64,000 bases of DNA from Opitutaceae bacterium (GCA_024233285.1 JACKPU010000004.1:234355-298354); one strand, 5' to 3'. Positions 25,562-35,065 are shown, counted from the first letter of the stretch. A program made the numbers and translations. The notes: generated by a model from the letters alone, not told the origin.

Positions 25562-27006
25562 TGTTTGCCGTCATCCAGTTGGCGGGATTTCCGCTGCAAG
25601 CACTGTTGCGCCTGCGGCCTGATCTGCGTGGGCAGCCCGTTGCTCTGTTGGCAGGGGAAGGTCGGCGGGCAGTGATCGAGCACGTCAATCCGATGGCTAC
25701 GGGCATTACACCCGGCATGACCGCCGCCCAAGCGCTCGCTGATTGCCCGGCTCTCCAATTGGTCCTGCCATCACTCGCTGCCGAGCGGGAAGCCGGGGCC
25801 TTGTTGCTTTCTGCTGCTTGGAGCTTGTCCCCATCCGTTGAATTTATCGCGTCAGGATCATGCACCGTGGATCTGACGAGATGCTCGTCCTCGCGTCTAC
25901 CCGCGCAAATCAAAGCGATGCGGGACGGCTTGGCCGGGAATGGCTTGGCTGCCAAGGTCGGGGTCGGCGCCAATGCCCTGCTGGCCCGTTACGCAGCTCA
26001 CCTGGCTGAACCCGAATTGTGGGTCAAGGATCCCAAGACTTTTTTAGCACCCCTGCCGCTGGGACTCCTTGATCTCACCGCCAAAGAGGAACGATTGTTC
26101 GCTGACCTTGGTCTGCGAACCTTGGGCTCGCTGACTAAATTTCCCCGCGCCGCATTGGTGAATCGACTGGGTGCTCGAGGTGATGCGCTCTGGTCCCAAG
26201 CTGCGGGCGAATGGAGCCGACCGCTTCAGCCGGCCCCGTTTCCCGTCCGGCACCACGCGGAAATGGATTTCGAGGAGCCGGTCGAGACGCTCGAACCACT
26301 CTTGTTCACGGTGCGCCGTTTTTGCGAACGGCTCGCTTTGGAAGTCAGCCAGTTTGGTGGCGGGACCTCTCGCCTGGCTCTAGTGCTCAAACTCGAAGCT
26401 GATCACAGCCATGCACGTGATTTCGACCTACCCGAGCCGACCGCCAACGCGGATATCCTATTTGCCGTCTTGGAAAATCACCTTGCTTCGCTGCAAACGG
26501 ACACGGCCATTATTGGTTTTTCACTTGAGGTCTTCCCGTCTCGCCGACTGGAACAACAAGAAGGGCTGTTCGACATCGGACTCAAGGATGCGCCCCTTTT
26601 CTTCGCGACCTTGGGTCGCTTGGCGGCGGTGGTGGGAAGTGACAATGTCGGCACTCCCCGCCGCGCAGATACGCACCGGTCCGATGGCTTTATGCTGGTT
26701 GCGCCGACCAACTCGGTTCCGGAACGGATCGCGCCGCAGGCACCGCCTCCCACAGGACCGTTGTTGCGCCGGCTTCGGCCCCCTGTGGCGGCTACGGTCG
26801 AGCTGACGGCGACCCGACCGCGCTTTCTCTATTCCCCCCTGGCGACAGGAGAAATCCAAGTGCTGCGCCGCCCGTTCCGGTCAAACGGCAATTGGTGGCG
26901 GCCTGACGCGTGGTCGCGGGAGGAATGGGATGTCCAAATCGGAGGGGCGCTCTACCGGCTCCTCCACCAGAGTGAAGGTTGGTTCATCGAAGGGGTCTAT
27001 GACTGA
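25561..27006 (+). CDS. imuB: ImuB, catalytically dead Y-family polymerase-like protein
   Basis: Product of 481 aa. The palm and fingers layout of Y-family polymerases is present, but the metal-binding carboxylates are replaced: the first motif reads FAVIQLAGFPLQALLR with no DxD, and the second CTVDLTRC instead of an SIDE-type motif. That is the mark of ImuB, which acts as an adaptor between DnaE2 and the beta clamp. VNPMATGITPGMTAAQALA and KVGVGANALLARYAA are typical. One-base overlaps with both neighbours show strict coupling. Confidence 0.9.
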   Translation: MFAVIQLAGFPLQALLRLRPDLRGQPVALLAGEGRRAVIEHVNPMATGITPGMTAAQALADCPALQLVLPSLAAEREAGALLLSAAWSLSPSVEFIASGSCTVDLTRCSSSRLPAQIKAMRDGLAGNGLAAKVGVGANALLARYAAHLAEPELWVKDPKTFLAPLPLGLLDLTAKEERLFADLGLRTLGSLTKFPRAALVNRLGARGDALWSQAAGEWSRPLQPAPFPVRHHAEMDFEEPVETLEPLLFTVRRFCERLALEVSQFGGGTSRLALVLKLEADHSHARDFDLPEPTANADILFAVLENHLASLQTDTAIIGFSLEVFPSRRLEQQEGLFDIGLKDAPLFFATLGRLAAVVGSDNVGTPRRADTHRSDGFMLVAPTNSVPERIAPQAPPPTGPLLRRLRPPVAATVELTATRPRFLYSPLATGEIQVLRRPFRSNGNWWRPDAWSREEWDVQIGGALYRLLHQSEGWFIEGVYD

Positions 27007-30000
27007 TGAAATACATCGAACTTCATGCACGCACGGCTTTCAGTTTCCTGCGGGGAGCCTCGAACCCGGAGGATATCGTATCGACCTGCGCTCATCAGGA
27101 CGTGGCAGCTTTCGCATTATGCGAGCGCAACGGTGTCTACTCGGCGGTGCGGGGTCATCTGGCAGCGAAGGAGGCCGGTCTGCGGCACATTGTCGGGGCG
27201 GAGGTTACCCTCGATGACGGTAGCGTGGTGCCGCTGCTGGTTGCGACCCAGACAGGCTACCGCAATCTCTGCCGGCTTCTGACGAAGGCGAAACTGCGCA
27301 GCCCCAAAGGAGGTTGTGCCGCCCGGTGGGATGAACTGGCGGAGCACGCGGACGGGTTGTTCGCACTGACGGGTGACGAAGACGGTCCTGTGCGTCGTGC
27401 GTGGCGCCGTGGAGATGCCGCCGGGGCGGGGGAGGCACTGAGTCGCTTGGCAGTGGCATTTCCCGGGCGTCTGCATGTTGAGCTGCAACGCCACCGGCTC
27501 CGCGACGAGGACATTGAGGAATCTGCCTTGGTGGACCTGGCTCGTGCTCACCGGCTCCCGCTCCTCGCTACCAACGGCGTGCTTTACGACAAACGGGAGA
27601 AACGACGAATTGCGGATGCCTTTACCTGTCTGCGGCACAAGCGGACCTTGGACACGGCCGGCCGATTGCTCGCCGCCAACGCAGAGCGCGCCGTGAAATC
27701 CCCGGCATTGATGTCAGCCCTGTTCGCGGACTTGCCCGAGGCCATCGAGAACACGAGCCGCCTCGCGGAGCAATTGACCTTCAACTTGCATGACCTCGGC
27801 TATCGCTTTCCGGATTTCGCGGTCCCTCAAGGCGAGACCGTGGATTCCTACCTACGGAAAATGACCTACTTTGGAGCCTACCAACGATACGGTTCGGTGG
27901 GTCCGGAAGTGCGTCGTCAGTTGGACAAGGAACTCGGCGTGATCGCCCGGCTCGGCTTCGCCGGGTATTTTCTGGTGGTGTGGGATCTCTGCTCGTTCTG
28001 TCGCGATAAAGGCATCCTCGTGCAAGGCCGCGGATCGGCGGCAAACTCGGCTGTGTGCTATTCCCTCGGAATCACCGCGGTGGATCCCATCGGCCAGAAA
28101 TTACTGTTTGAGCGGTTCCTTTCGGACGAGCGAACCGGTTGGCCGGACATCGATCTCGACCTGCCGAGTCGCGAACGCCGCGAAACGGTGATCCAGGAAG
28201 TCTACAAACGCTATCCCGGCCGGGCCGCTATGACGGCCAACGTCATCACCTACCGCGGTCGGAATACGATGCGCGAAATGGGCAAGGTCCTCGGTTTCAC
28301 TGATGACGTGCTCGATCGCTACACCAGCTTGTTTGCCGGTGGCGATTACCCGGAGACGATTGAACTGCAATCGCAGCTCAGGATGGCAGGGGTTGCCGCA
28401 GCACATCCGCGCACAGAATTCTTGATCGACCTTGTTCGCCGGTGTTCCTCGCTCCCGCGTCATCTCGGTCAGCACTCTGGCGGGATGGTCTTGTGCGCCG
28501 GCCGGCTTGACGACGTGGTGCCCTTGGAAAATGCCGCGATGGAGAACCGCACCGTCATCGAATGGGACAAGACGGACTGCGAGGATATGGGCATCGTCAA
28601 AGTTGACCTCCTTGGCCTCGGCATGATGGCCGCCGTCGAGGAAACCTTGAACCTTTGCGAGGTGCGTGGCGTCCCGGTGGATTTTGCCCGGATGCCAAAG
28701 GATGATCCAGCGACTTACGATCTGATGTGCCGTGCGGACACCATCGGCCTGTTTCAAGTAGAATCCCGGGCGCAGATGGCAACCCTGCCACGCTTCAAGC
28801 CGCGTAATTTCTACGATCTCGCCATGCAGGTCGCAATTATACGGCCTGGGCCGATCCAGGGCGAGGCCGTGCATCCGTTGATTGAGCGCCGCGCCGGCCG
28901 TCAACCTGTGACATTCTGGGATTCGCGACTGGAACCGATACTTGGCCGCACTTATGGCGTCGTTCTTTTTCAGGAACAGCTCCTGCGGATAGCCATGGAG
29001 CTGGCGAACTTTACCGCGGGCGAAGCCGATGAGCTCCGCCGTTCGATTGATTTCAAACGGAATCAGGAGCGAATGAAAAAGATGCAGGTGAAGTTGCAGG
29101 CAGCACTCGCGGCCAACCACACGTCGGCAGCCGCAACTGAAAGGATCGTCCATGCGCTGAGCTCCTTTGCTCTATATTCGTTCCCTGAGTCGCACGCCCT
29201 GAGCTTCGCCTTAATCGCCTACACTTCGGCCTATCTAAAGACCCACCGACCGGCGGAATTTTACGTGGGACTGCTCAATGCGCAGCCGATGGGCTTCTAT
29301 TCGCCTGCGACGCTGGTGCAGGATGCGCGACGGCACGGGATTGCTGTTCGCCCCTTGTGTGTGATGCGCTCTGGTGCCGGGGCTATCGTCGAGGGCGAAC
29401 GCGAGATTCGCATCGGATTCAGGTCAGTCCATGGACTGCGTGCGGCTAGTATTCAGTCGATCCTAGAGACGCGTTCGCAGCAGTCCTTCGACTCAGTTGC
29501 CGATTTCATCCGACGCACGAAAATGACCCGGCAAGAACGGCACACCTTGGCTTCAGCCGGGGCTCTCAATCTTCTTGCCGGTTCCCGCCGGCATGCGCTC
29601 TGGCAGTCAGCTGAAGCGGACGCGGAACTTGACCTGTTTGCCAATGTGCAGAACCACGACGAATCCGACCGGCTGCTGACTCCGATGACCATCATCGAAC
29701 GCGTCAATGCGGACTTCGCCACAGTTGGACTGACGGCCGGAGAGCACCCGATGAAATACCTCCGGGCAAAGTTCCCCGAGTTATGGCGCGCGGACGAACT
29801 GGCGCTGGCAAAAAATGGCACCCGAGTGCGGGTGGGCGGGAGTGTCATTTGCCGACAACGTCCCGGCACGGCCAAAGGGGTGGTATTCGTCTCGCTGGAA
29901 GATGAAACGGGCGTCGCCAATGGGATCCTCTATGCTGACATATTCGAAGCGAATCGGCTGACCGTGACTCAGAATCCAGCACTCGTATTGGAAGGCCCTG

Positions 30001-30098
30001 TGCAATCCCAAGACGGAGTGGTCCACGTAAAAGTAGAGCGAGTCGTGCCGCTCTGTGCTGATAGCCTCCCGGTCCAGGCGAGCCATGACTTTCACTGA
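27006..30098 (+). CDS. dnaE2: error-prone DNA polymerase DnaE2 (ImuC)
   Basis: Product of 1030 aa, the normal length for DnaE2 and shorter than replicative DnaE. N-terminal PHP domain (IELHARTAFSFLRGASNPED, with altered metal ligands: the usual HCHS is HART), polymerase palm with catalytic aspartates in PDIDLDLPSRER, QGRGSAANSAVCYSLGIT, and VQVESRAQMATLPRF-like block (FQVESRAQMATLPRFKP). Then a helix-hairpin-helix region and OB fold. It is the polymerase of the SOS mutasome. The stop is followed by convergent minus-strand genes. Confidence 0.93.
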   Translation: MKYIELHARTAFSFLRGASNPEDIVSTCAHQDVAAFALCERNGVYSAVRGHLAAKEAGLRHIVGAEVTLDDGSVVPLLVATQTGYRNLCRLLTKAKLRSPKGGCAARWDELAEHADGLFALTGDEDGPVRRAWRRGDAAGAGEALSRLAVAFPGRLHVELQRHRLRDEDIEESALVDLARAHRLPLLATNGVLYDKREKRRIADAFTCLRHKRTLDTAGRLLAANAERAVKSPALMSALFADLPEAIENTSRLAEQLTFNLHDLGYRFPDFAVPQGETVDSYLRKMTYFGAYQRYGSVGPEVRRQLDKELGVIARLGFAGYFLVVWDLCSFCRDKGILVQGRGSAANSAVCYSLGITAVDPIGQKLLFERFLSDERTGWPDIDLDLPSRERRETVIQEVYKRYPGRAAMTANVITYRGRNTMREMGKVLGFTDDVLDRYTSLFAGGDYPETIELQSQLRMAGVAAAHPRTEFLIDLVRRCSSLPRHLGQHSGGMVLCAGRLDDVVPLENAAMENRTVIEWDKTDCEDMGIVKVDLLGLGMMAAVEETLNLCEVRGVPVDFARMPKDDPATYDLMCRADTIGLFQVESRAQMATLPRFKPRNFYDLAMQVAIIRPGPIQGEAVHPLIERRAGRQPVTFWDSRLEPILGRTYGVVLFQEQLLRIAMELANFTAGEADELRRSIDFKRNQERMKKMQVKLQAALAANHTSAAATERIVHALSSFALYSFPESHALSFALIAYTSAYLKTHRPAEFYVGLLNAQPMGFYSPATLVQDARRHGIAVRPLCVMRSGAGAIVEGEREIRIGFRSVHGLRAASIQSILETRSQQSFDSVADFIRRTKMTRQERHTLASAGALNLLAGSRRHALWQSAEADAELDLFANVQNHDESDRLLTPMTIIERVNADFATVGLTAGEHPMKYLRAKFPELWRADELALAKNGTRVRVGGSVICRQRPGTAKGVVFVSLEDETGVANGILYADIFEANRLTVTQNPALVLEGPVQSQDGVVHVKVERVVPLCADSLPVQASHDFH

Positions 30099-30112
30099 TT
30101 TGCGAACCCGAG

Positions 30113-30339
30113 CTATCGAGCAACGGCCTTCAATCGCGAATTCAGCAATCTGATGTCGATCTCGACGGTGGCGCGGATCTTGGCCAGGCGAACTTTGCCT
30201 TCATGAGTTCGCGCTTCAGGGTTTCGAATTGGTCGGAGGAATACGGGGTGCGGGCGTTGTGCGCAGAGGCGGGACCTTCACCGGCGATGGGACCTGCCCC
30301 AATGGTGGCTTCAGAGACGGGCGGTTTTCCTCTCGGCAT
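30113..30339 (-). pseudogene. possible frameshifted small-gene remnant
   Basis: One minus-strand frame reads SSDQFETLKRELMKAKFA and then loses coding character. A second frame over the following bases reads LAKIRATVEIDIRLLNSRLK, an equally helix-like sequence, ending in TAG at 30113-30115. Together they look like one short helical protein with a frameshift between. It lies between the convergent dnaE2 and DUF3800 genes. Weak: both pieces are short and no family is recognised. Confidence 0.25.
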
Positions 30340-31474
30340 ATTCTTTCATGGCGGCCAGGCGCCGGTTCTCGGCGACATCGAGGAACTCCATGCCGCGGGC
30401 GGCTTCCGCCTCTCCCCAGGGTGCAGCATAAACCTCCTTCAGATCCTCCCGGCATTTCGATTCAGTAAACTGACGGGAGAGATCGAAGAATTCGGCCTGT
30501 CGTTCAACGCGGTCGAGCAGGGCGTTGGCTTCGGGAACGAGGATGCCCTGTTCTAGACGTTTTCTTTCGAGCCACAGGATCAAATCCACCAGTTGAATGC
30601 CCGCGCTCTCGGCGGAGCTAGAAATGACGAAGGAGCTGTTCGGAACTGCGCGGACCTTCATGCGCTTGCCGAAGATGGCGACTTCTCCGTCGTGGGCATT
30701 GGAGATGAGACGATGCCATTCAGACAGCACGGGTTGGATCTCCATCTGGCGGTCATGTTTGATCACCTCCACGGGCCGGCTATGGAACTCGGATTGTCGC
30801 TGGAAGGCTCCAAGCATTTCGGAAAAGGTTATCAGGTTCGGATAGTGCGGCAGCCGATGGCGTTTCGATTTTTGGTGATAGGTAATGGCTTCGCTGTTGG
30901 CCTCGGCCCAATCGAGGGCGTTGCCGATCAGTTCACGCGACCGGGCGTCAGGCAACCGGCCGACTTGAGGGCGCACGAGGTTGATTGACTCCATGAGCAG
31001 CCGATTGGCGATCGCTTCGACCGGCTCCATCAGCGCGGCCCAGAATCGCTGGCGCGCTTCGTCGGAAACGATCACGTCCAGTTTCAGTATCAGCATGAAG
31101 CGCATAGGCAGAATCCAGTAAACATGCCAAGGCACTGAGCGGTTTTCGTGGGGATCGAAGAAGGTGTCGAAGAACTTGGCCAGAGCCAAGTCGCGCTTCA
31201 CCACGCGAGCGAGGTAGAAACGGATATTCTCCCGTTTGATGATCGACTGGATTTTGGAGAGATGGGGTTGCAGTTTTTTGAGCCCGAGTTCATTGGCGTG
31301 GAAGCGGGGCAGGCCATGCGGTCGGGAAATGTCCTCCAAGAGGGTCGGGTACCTGGCGTCGAAGTCGAAGCAGCTAATCACCGCGCCGGTGTAGAAAATA
31401 GGCTGGACTGGATCGAAAAGATTGGCGCCCGTGTGACCTGACTCGTCGATGTAGCAATGGATATTGGACGGCAC
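30311..31474 (-). CDS. DUF3800 family protein
   Basis: Product of 387 aa from a GTG at 31474 (VPSNIHCYIDESGHTG), chosen because DUF3800 proteins begin almost at the YIDESG motif. It keeps the family hallmarks: IDESG near the N-terminus, then RFHANELG, and a late Asp in SAGIQLVDLILWLERK. The fold is RNase H-like with acidic residues, suggesting nuclease activity; the family is common beside restriction and defence genes. It is separated from the upstream kinase gene by about 320 bp, so it may be an independent transcript. Confidence 0.8.
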   Translation of the reverse strand: MPSNIHCYIDESGHTGANLFDPVQPIFYTGAVISCFDFDARYPTLLEDISRPHGLPRFHANELGLKKLQPHLSKIQSIIKRENIRFYLARVVKRDLALAKFFDTFFDPHENRSVPWHVYWILPMRFMLILKLDVIVSDEARQRFWAALMEPVEAIANRLLMESINLVRPQVGRLPDARSRELIGNALDWAEANSEAITYHQKSKRHRLPHYPNLITFSEMLGAFQRQSEFHSRPVEVIKHDRQMEIQPVLSEWHRLISNAHDGEVAIFGKRMKVRAVPNSSFVISSSAESAGIQLVDLILWLERKRLEQGILVPEANALLDRVERQAEFFDLSRQFTESKCREDLKEVYAAPWGEAEAARGMEFLDVAENRRLAAMKEYAERKTARL

Positions 31475-31793
31475 TGGGCACTCAACTGAAAACAGACGGG
31501 CTGATTTTGCGAGACCGGAGTCGGATCGGGGGGCGGATTGCAACCAAGATCGAATTTATTGGACGCTATGCCCCTAAATCATCCGTTGTTCGTGTTCGCG
31601 ACGCTGCCCGGCTGATACGCGCTTCTGATGCAACTAATCAAGAGTTAGCGTACGTGATCAAGCGGTGCCTTTGGACGAAGATGGCAATTCTGCCGATACG
31701 TGGCGGTCGCTTCACTTGGCTCGGTATTCTATTTGTTGAATGGCGGACCTTTTATCGCGCGCCGAGAAACTGAGTATGACAAGAATCTTCCGG
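31475..31793. other. intergenic gap between kinase operon and DUF3800 gene
   Basis: About 320 bp without a supported gene. A plus-strand frame exists but lacks any recognisable pattern. No clear terminator follows the kinase gene, so read-through into the DUF3800 gene is possible. Confidence 0.4.
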
Positions 31794-32336
31794 CTAGTGT
31801 TCTAGGAGTTGTACTGCCAAGCGGACGAGTGCGGCAACGTCCAGATCGCCGTCTAGTACGGCATCGGCCGCTACGGGTAGTTGGTCTTTCAGTTGAACTT
31901 CCGTGGAATGATCGTCTGCTGCGCTTGAAATTTGATCGCCGTAGCGGTTCCGCTTCTGCAAACGCGCCAGCCGTACGCTCTCTGTGCTTCCGAGATGGAC
32001 GTGAAACACCGGCTGAGGAGCCACAATTTCACGCAACACCTGTAGAATTTCTACATGCCGCACGCCCTCAATCACCAATGTTTGGCCTGGGCGATAGTTG
32101 GCACGAAGCAACACGGCCTCACAAAACTCGCGCGGGGACTCGTCGACCAATCGCTCCCCTAAGGCTTGAAGAACCTCCCGACTATCTCCTAATCCTTGTT
32201 GTGCCGCCCGATACCGTACCTCGTCTCCGAACCCCATGCGCTTTACCTTGAGCTCCTGCGCAAGAGCTTCAGCAAAGGTTGTTTTACCGCTGCCGCGTGC
32301 GCCCGAGACGGTGATCAGGTATTTGGGAAATTTCAT
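31794..32336 (-). CDS. P-loop nucleotide/nucleoside kinase-like protein
   Basis: Product of 180 aa with P-loop GARGSGKTT at residues 12-20 after a single beta strand (KYLITVS). A middle Asp/Glu region (QTLVIEGVRHVEIL) corresponds to the LID/NMP substrate strand, and VFHVHLGSTESVRLARLQKR resembles the arginine-bearing LID of dephospho-CoA, adenylate and other nucleoside monophosphate kinases. The substrate cannot be read from sequence. Last gene of the seven-gene operon; its ATG overlaps the ASCH stop (ATGA). In this company, phosphorylation of a modified nucleotide is an attractive idea, but is inference. Confidence 0.75.
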   Translation of the reverse strand: MKFPKYLITVSGARGSGKTTFAEALAQELKVKRMGFGDEVRYRAAQQGLGDSREVLQALGERLVDESPREFCEAVLLRANYRPGQTLVIEGVRHVEILQVLREIVAPQPVFHVHLGSTESVRLARLQKRNRYGDQISSAADDHSTEVQLKDQLPVAADAVLDGDLDVAALVRLAVQLLEH

Positions 32337-32875
32337 GAAGAAAAAAGATACGACTGCCGCCTGTTGGTTTCTTTCAAGATTACCCAGCCACGTCGATCGC
32401 GTTTCTCGAAGGGAAGTGGCTCAAAGCGGTAGACATGCGAAATCTTAAATAGCGAGGCATAGCAGGCATCTCGTTTACGCTGCCAGAATGAGGCGTCGGT
32501 TATGGCCAATGGGCCACCAAATCGATCCCGAATGGTTTTCCACTTCGAGGGGTCCATGTTATAGTACCATTTATGTGATATCTGGCATATGCCAATAAGC
32601 TGTCCGCCGCTTTGCTTTAGGAGAACAATATCGCCCTCTGCGGCCTGCTCGAATGGTGCGCAGCGATTCACCGAAAAGCGGGATTCGACGGTCTTTGTGC
32701 CGTTAAAAATATACTGTAGATAAGGCTCAACGAAGACAGCGACATGGACGCGCGGTGTTGACCCGGACTTGCTTACCAGAGACTCAAAACGTGCTTTCCA
32801 GAATGCGTTTCCGTTAATTCGGGTACGGATCGCTGCCACAGTTTCAGCGACGCTCGAATTGACAGACAGTTTCAT
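32333..32875 (-). CDS. ASCH-domain protein
   Basis: Product of 180 aa. Residues 45-130 carry the ASCH signature: VFVEPYLQYIFNGTKTVESR (family pattern: I..GxKT.E.R), then GDIVLLKQSGGQLIGICQI. The domain is PUA-like and binds RNA or modified bases. Some ASCH proteins are nucleoside deaminases or base-recognition modules. The first 32 bp lie inside the methyltransferase gene, and the stop overlaps the kinase ATG, so expression is coupled. A reader of a modified base or nucleotide is the best guess. Confidence 0.8.
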   Translation of the reverse strand: MKLSVNSSVAETVAAIRTRINGNAFWKARFESLVSKSGSTPRVHVAVFVEPYLQYIFNGTKTVESRFSVNRCAPFEQAAEGDIVLLKQSGGQLIGICQISHKWYYNMDPSKWKTIRDRFGGPLAITDASFWQRKRDACYASLFKISHVYRFEPLPFEKRDRRGWVILKETNRRQSYLFSS

Positions 32876-34025
32876 TATACTCTTCGGCTTCGTTGGTCTC
32901 TTCGGCTATCAGCGCAGCAACTACTTTTTCTGCATCAGCGGGCAGTTTTACGACACATCGCCGCTGCTTTGATCGTGCCTCAAGATATTCCATGAGGTCA
33001 TTGGGTCGATTGCAGACATAGAAGCGTCCGCCGCTTGTGACGACGTTCGCTCTTTCCCGGAGAGGGCCTCGAGAACTGACCGAATCCAGAAAACCTTGGT
33101 TCCCCAGTGGTAAGAATGAAACGGGTTTGCGGACGGTGGCTGAGCCATCAAGCCGAATTCGGACGCGGACCGGACCGATCTTCCGCTCCTGCCAAGTTTG
33201 ATCCACGGGGAGCATGCGAGGCGCACGATACCTGGGTTTGTGACACAATTTTAGGTGCCATAGATCGGCTTTGCGCCAATCTAAAGGTACGTCGCTGACG
33301 CCATGCGCCCGCAACGTGTTGAGTTCAAATAATGGCATCAGGTAGGGCAATAGGAATGGCTGGTGCGAGACAACTTCAAAGCCGATCCGATCGGCCCACT
33401 TGAGCAGGGCGCGCATCTCGGCGGCGCAACCCGGGCGAGTGCCAGCCGGGGGACCGCACAATAGCAGATCAGTGCCTAGTGCGCACGATTCCCGCACGGT
33501 CCAGATGAACTCGCGAAAATGAGGCTGGTACCAGGGCGGATCTGCTACGGCAATACCGTCTGACAATGACAATGCACATCGCTTGCCGGCCTCCCAAGAG
33601 CGGTAAACTGACTCGGAATGAAGACCCGCGTTGATGTCGTACAGATGAGTCTGCGGATGTCTCAGGACTTGCGTAAAGTGGTGCGCGACGGTGGGACAAC
33701 CGAAACAATAGACCGCTCGCTGACGAGCCCCAAGTCGCACCAAAATCTCGCTGAGCGTTTCAAGCGCCTGTCGACTAAATCTCCAGTCGAAGTCCAAGGG
33801 GTGAGGAATCAGCGCGAGTCTACGTTCAGGGCGCTTTAAATGGCTGATGTGACGCGCGGGAAACAGAATGTCGGCGTTTTGAGCACGCGCGGCCTTAACG
33901 ATCTCAAGCGGAAAAACGCCAGGCAGTCTCGTGATCATTTCGGGCAACGTCCGCACGCCATCGGCGATTGCCCGAGCAACTTTCGTTTCAATGTTCCGCC
34001 GAAAATGCATTCCCGAGGACTTCAA
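32844..34025 (-). CDS. Rossmann methyltransferase-like protein with DPPWY motif
   Basis: Product of 393 aa. Residues 10-60 are helical, possibly a winged helix. IPHPLDFDWRFS (73-84) leads into a Rossmann fold: YCFGCPTVA (106-114) as the SAM-loop equivalent, THLYDIN (127-132) as the acidic strand, and IAVADPPWYQ (159-167) matching the DPPW/NPPY catalytic motif of N6-adenine and related amino-methyltransferases. The final 150 residues are unrecognised. The pattern also recalls the aminopropyltransferase-like DUF43 group. Overlaps the radical SAM stop by ATGA and the ASCH start by 32 bp. Substrate unknown. Confidence 0.65.
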   Translation of the reverse strand: MKSSGMHFRRNIETKVARAIADGVRTLPEMITRLPGVFPLEIVKAARAQNADILFPARHISHLKRPERRLALIPHPLDFDWRFSRQALETLSEILVRLGARQRAVYCFGCPTVAHHFTQVLRHPQTHLYDINAGLHSESVYRSWEAGKRCALSLSDGIAVADPPWYQPHFREFIWTVRESCALGTDLLLCGPPAGTRPGCAAEMRALLKWADRIGFEVVSHQPFLLPYLMPLFELNTLRAHGVSDVPLDWRKADLWHLKLCHKPRYRAPRMLPVDQTWQERKIGPVRVRIRLDGSATVRKPVSFLPLGNQGFLDSVSSRGPLRERANVVTSGGRFYVCNRPNDLMEYLEARSKQRRCVVKLPADAEKVVAALIAEETNEAEEYNETVCQFERR

Positions 34026-35065
34026 ACACTCCTCCCATTTGAAACCAGAGAGACATCTACAATGGATCGGGCTCTGTCTGTCGGAAGAAAGCGGCGGGAC
34101 AGCTCATTCTGCCAGGCTGAGATAGCTGCTTGCTGAGCGTTCATAGCTGTTTGCTGGAGTAGAAGCGCTGCGGGCGACAAACGGGTATTGCGTTCGGTGA
34201 TCACTGAAAATGGACGTATCTCCAGCGGCACGGTCCGAAGCGGCAGGTTTCGATGCAATGCCTGCAACCTATCTACGAAGGCGGCAATTTTCGTTTGAAT
34301 GCTATCCTCGGAAGGCGAGGTGAAGGTCACGTAGGCGTACAAATCTAAGCCGAGTTCTAAGTAGCGCTGGAAAAGTCTGAACTGTTGATCGAACAACGCA
34401 GGATCGGCTCCTGTGTTGTACGCGAAAGAGGCCGCATCGAATCCTTTGAAACAGCACACCTTTGAGTACATTGGATAGGTCCGAATTCGTTCGATCTGAT
34501 CCGCGGTCAGGTACCGCCAGAAGTAGTCGTTACTGAGGTTATCGTCGGACCAGAGGAAAACCGTCTTATCCAGACCGCGTTCGCTCAAAGCCTCCATCGT
34601 CCACGGCACCCACTCAGGAACGAGATCGGGCTGGCCTCCGGAAAGGTCGATCATCGGCGCGCGTTCTTTTTCGGCGAGATAAAGATCGATCAAGTCTCCA
34701 GCAGTTAACCAATCCGATTGCTTGGGATTGGCGGAAAGCAAATTGAATGGGACGAAGCAATACCAGCACCGCCAGTTACACACTGCGTTCTGAAAGACCT
34801 GGGCGAGAACGATATCGCCAGGCGGAACTCGCAGTTTTCTAGCCGCTGGGTCGATTGGCAACGGATTCGCTGGCCACGCTCCCATCGGACTGCCGCGGTT
34901 GAAATGGCGAATCCGTCCAAAGCCATTGCAATTCGGGGGTAGCTGAAGGTCATTGGCTTGCTCAGAATCAGCCAGACGTGTGATTAGCAGTTTGCGCTCA
35001 GCGAGATTGATTGCCTTCGCGCGGTAGCTTGAAGACAGTAGGTTGGTATCAATCGCCTTACTCAT
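34022..35065 (-). CDS. radical SAM protein
   Basis: Product of 347 aa with the radical SAM cluster motif CNWRCWYC (Cys96, Cys100, Cys103) and the SAM-binding GGQPDL motif (IDLSGGQPDLVP, about residue 150), then a TIM-barrel-like body. The CxxxCxxC loop follows a long N-terminal extension of 95 residues. No extra Fe-S cysteine cluster is evident at the C-terminus. Radical SAM enzymes carry out difficult C-H chemistry, including base hypermodification. Start overlaps the upstream stop (ATGAGTAA, 8 bp). Confidence 0.9.
   Translation of the reverse strand: MSKAIDTNLLSSSYRAKAINLAERKLLITRLADSEQANDLQLPPNCNGFGRIRHFNRGSPMGAWPANPLPIDPAARKLRVPPGDIVLAQVFQNAVCNWRCWYCFVPFNLLSANPKQSDWLTAGDLIDLYLAEKERAPMIDLSGGQPDLVPEWVPWTMEALSERGLDKTVFLWSDDNLSNDYFWRYLTADQIERIRTYPMYSKVCCFKGFDAASFAYNTGADPALFDQQFRLFQRYLELGLDLYAYVTFTSPSEDSIQTKIAAFVDRLQALHRNLPLRTVPLEIRPFSVITERNTRLSPAALLLQQTAMNAQQAAISAWQNELSRRFLPTDRARSIVDVSLVSNGRSV

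Noticed and set aside
28101..29153. 350-aa open frame antisense to dnaE2
   Set aside because: Shadow frame opposite the polymerase palm.
31507..31773. 88-aa plus-strand frame between kinase and DUF3800 genes
   Set aside because: Overlaps the DUF3800 5' end in antisense and has no recognisable pattern.
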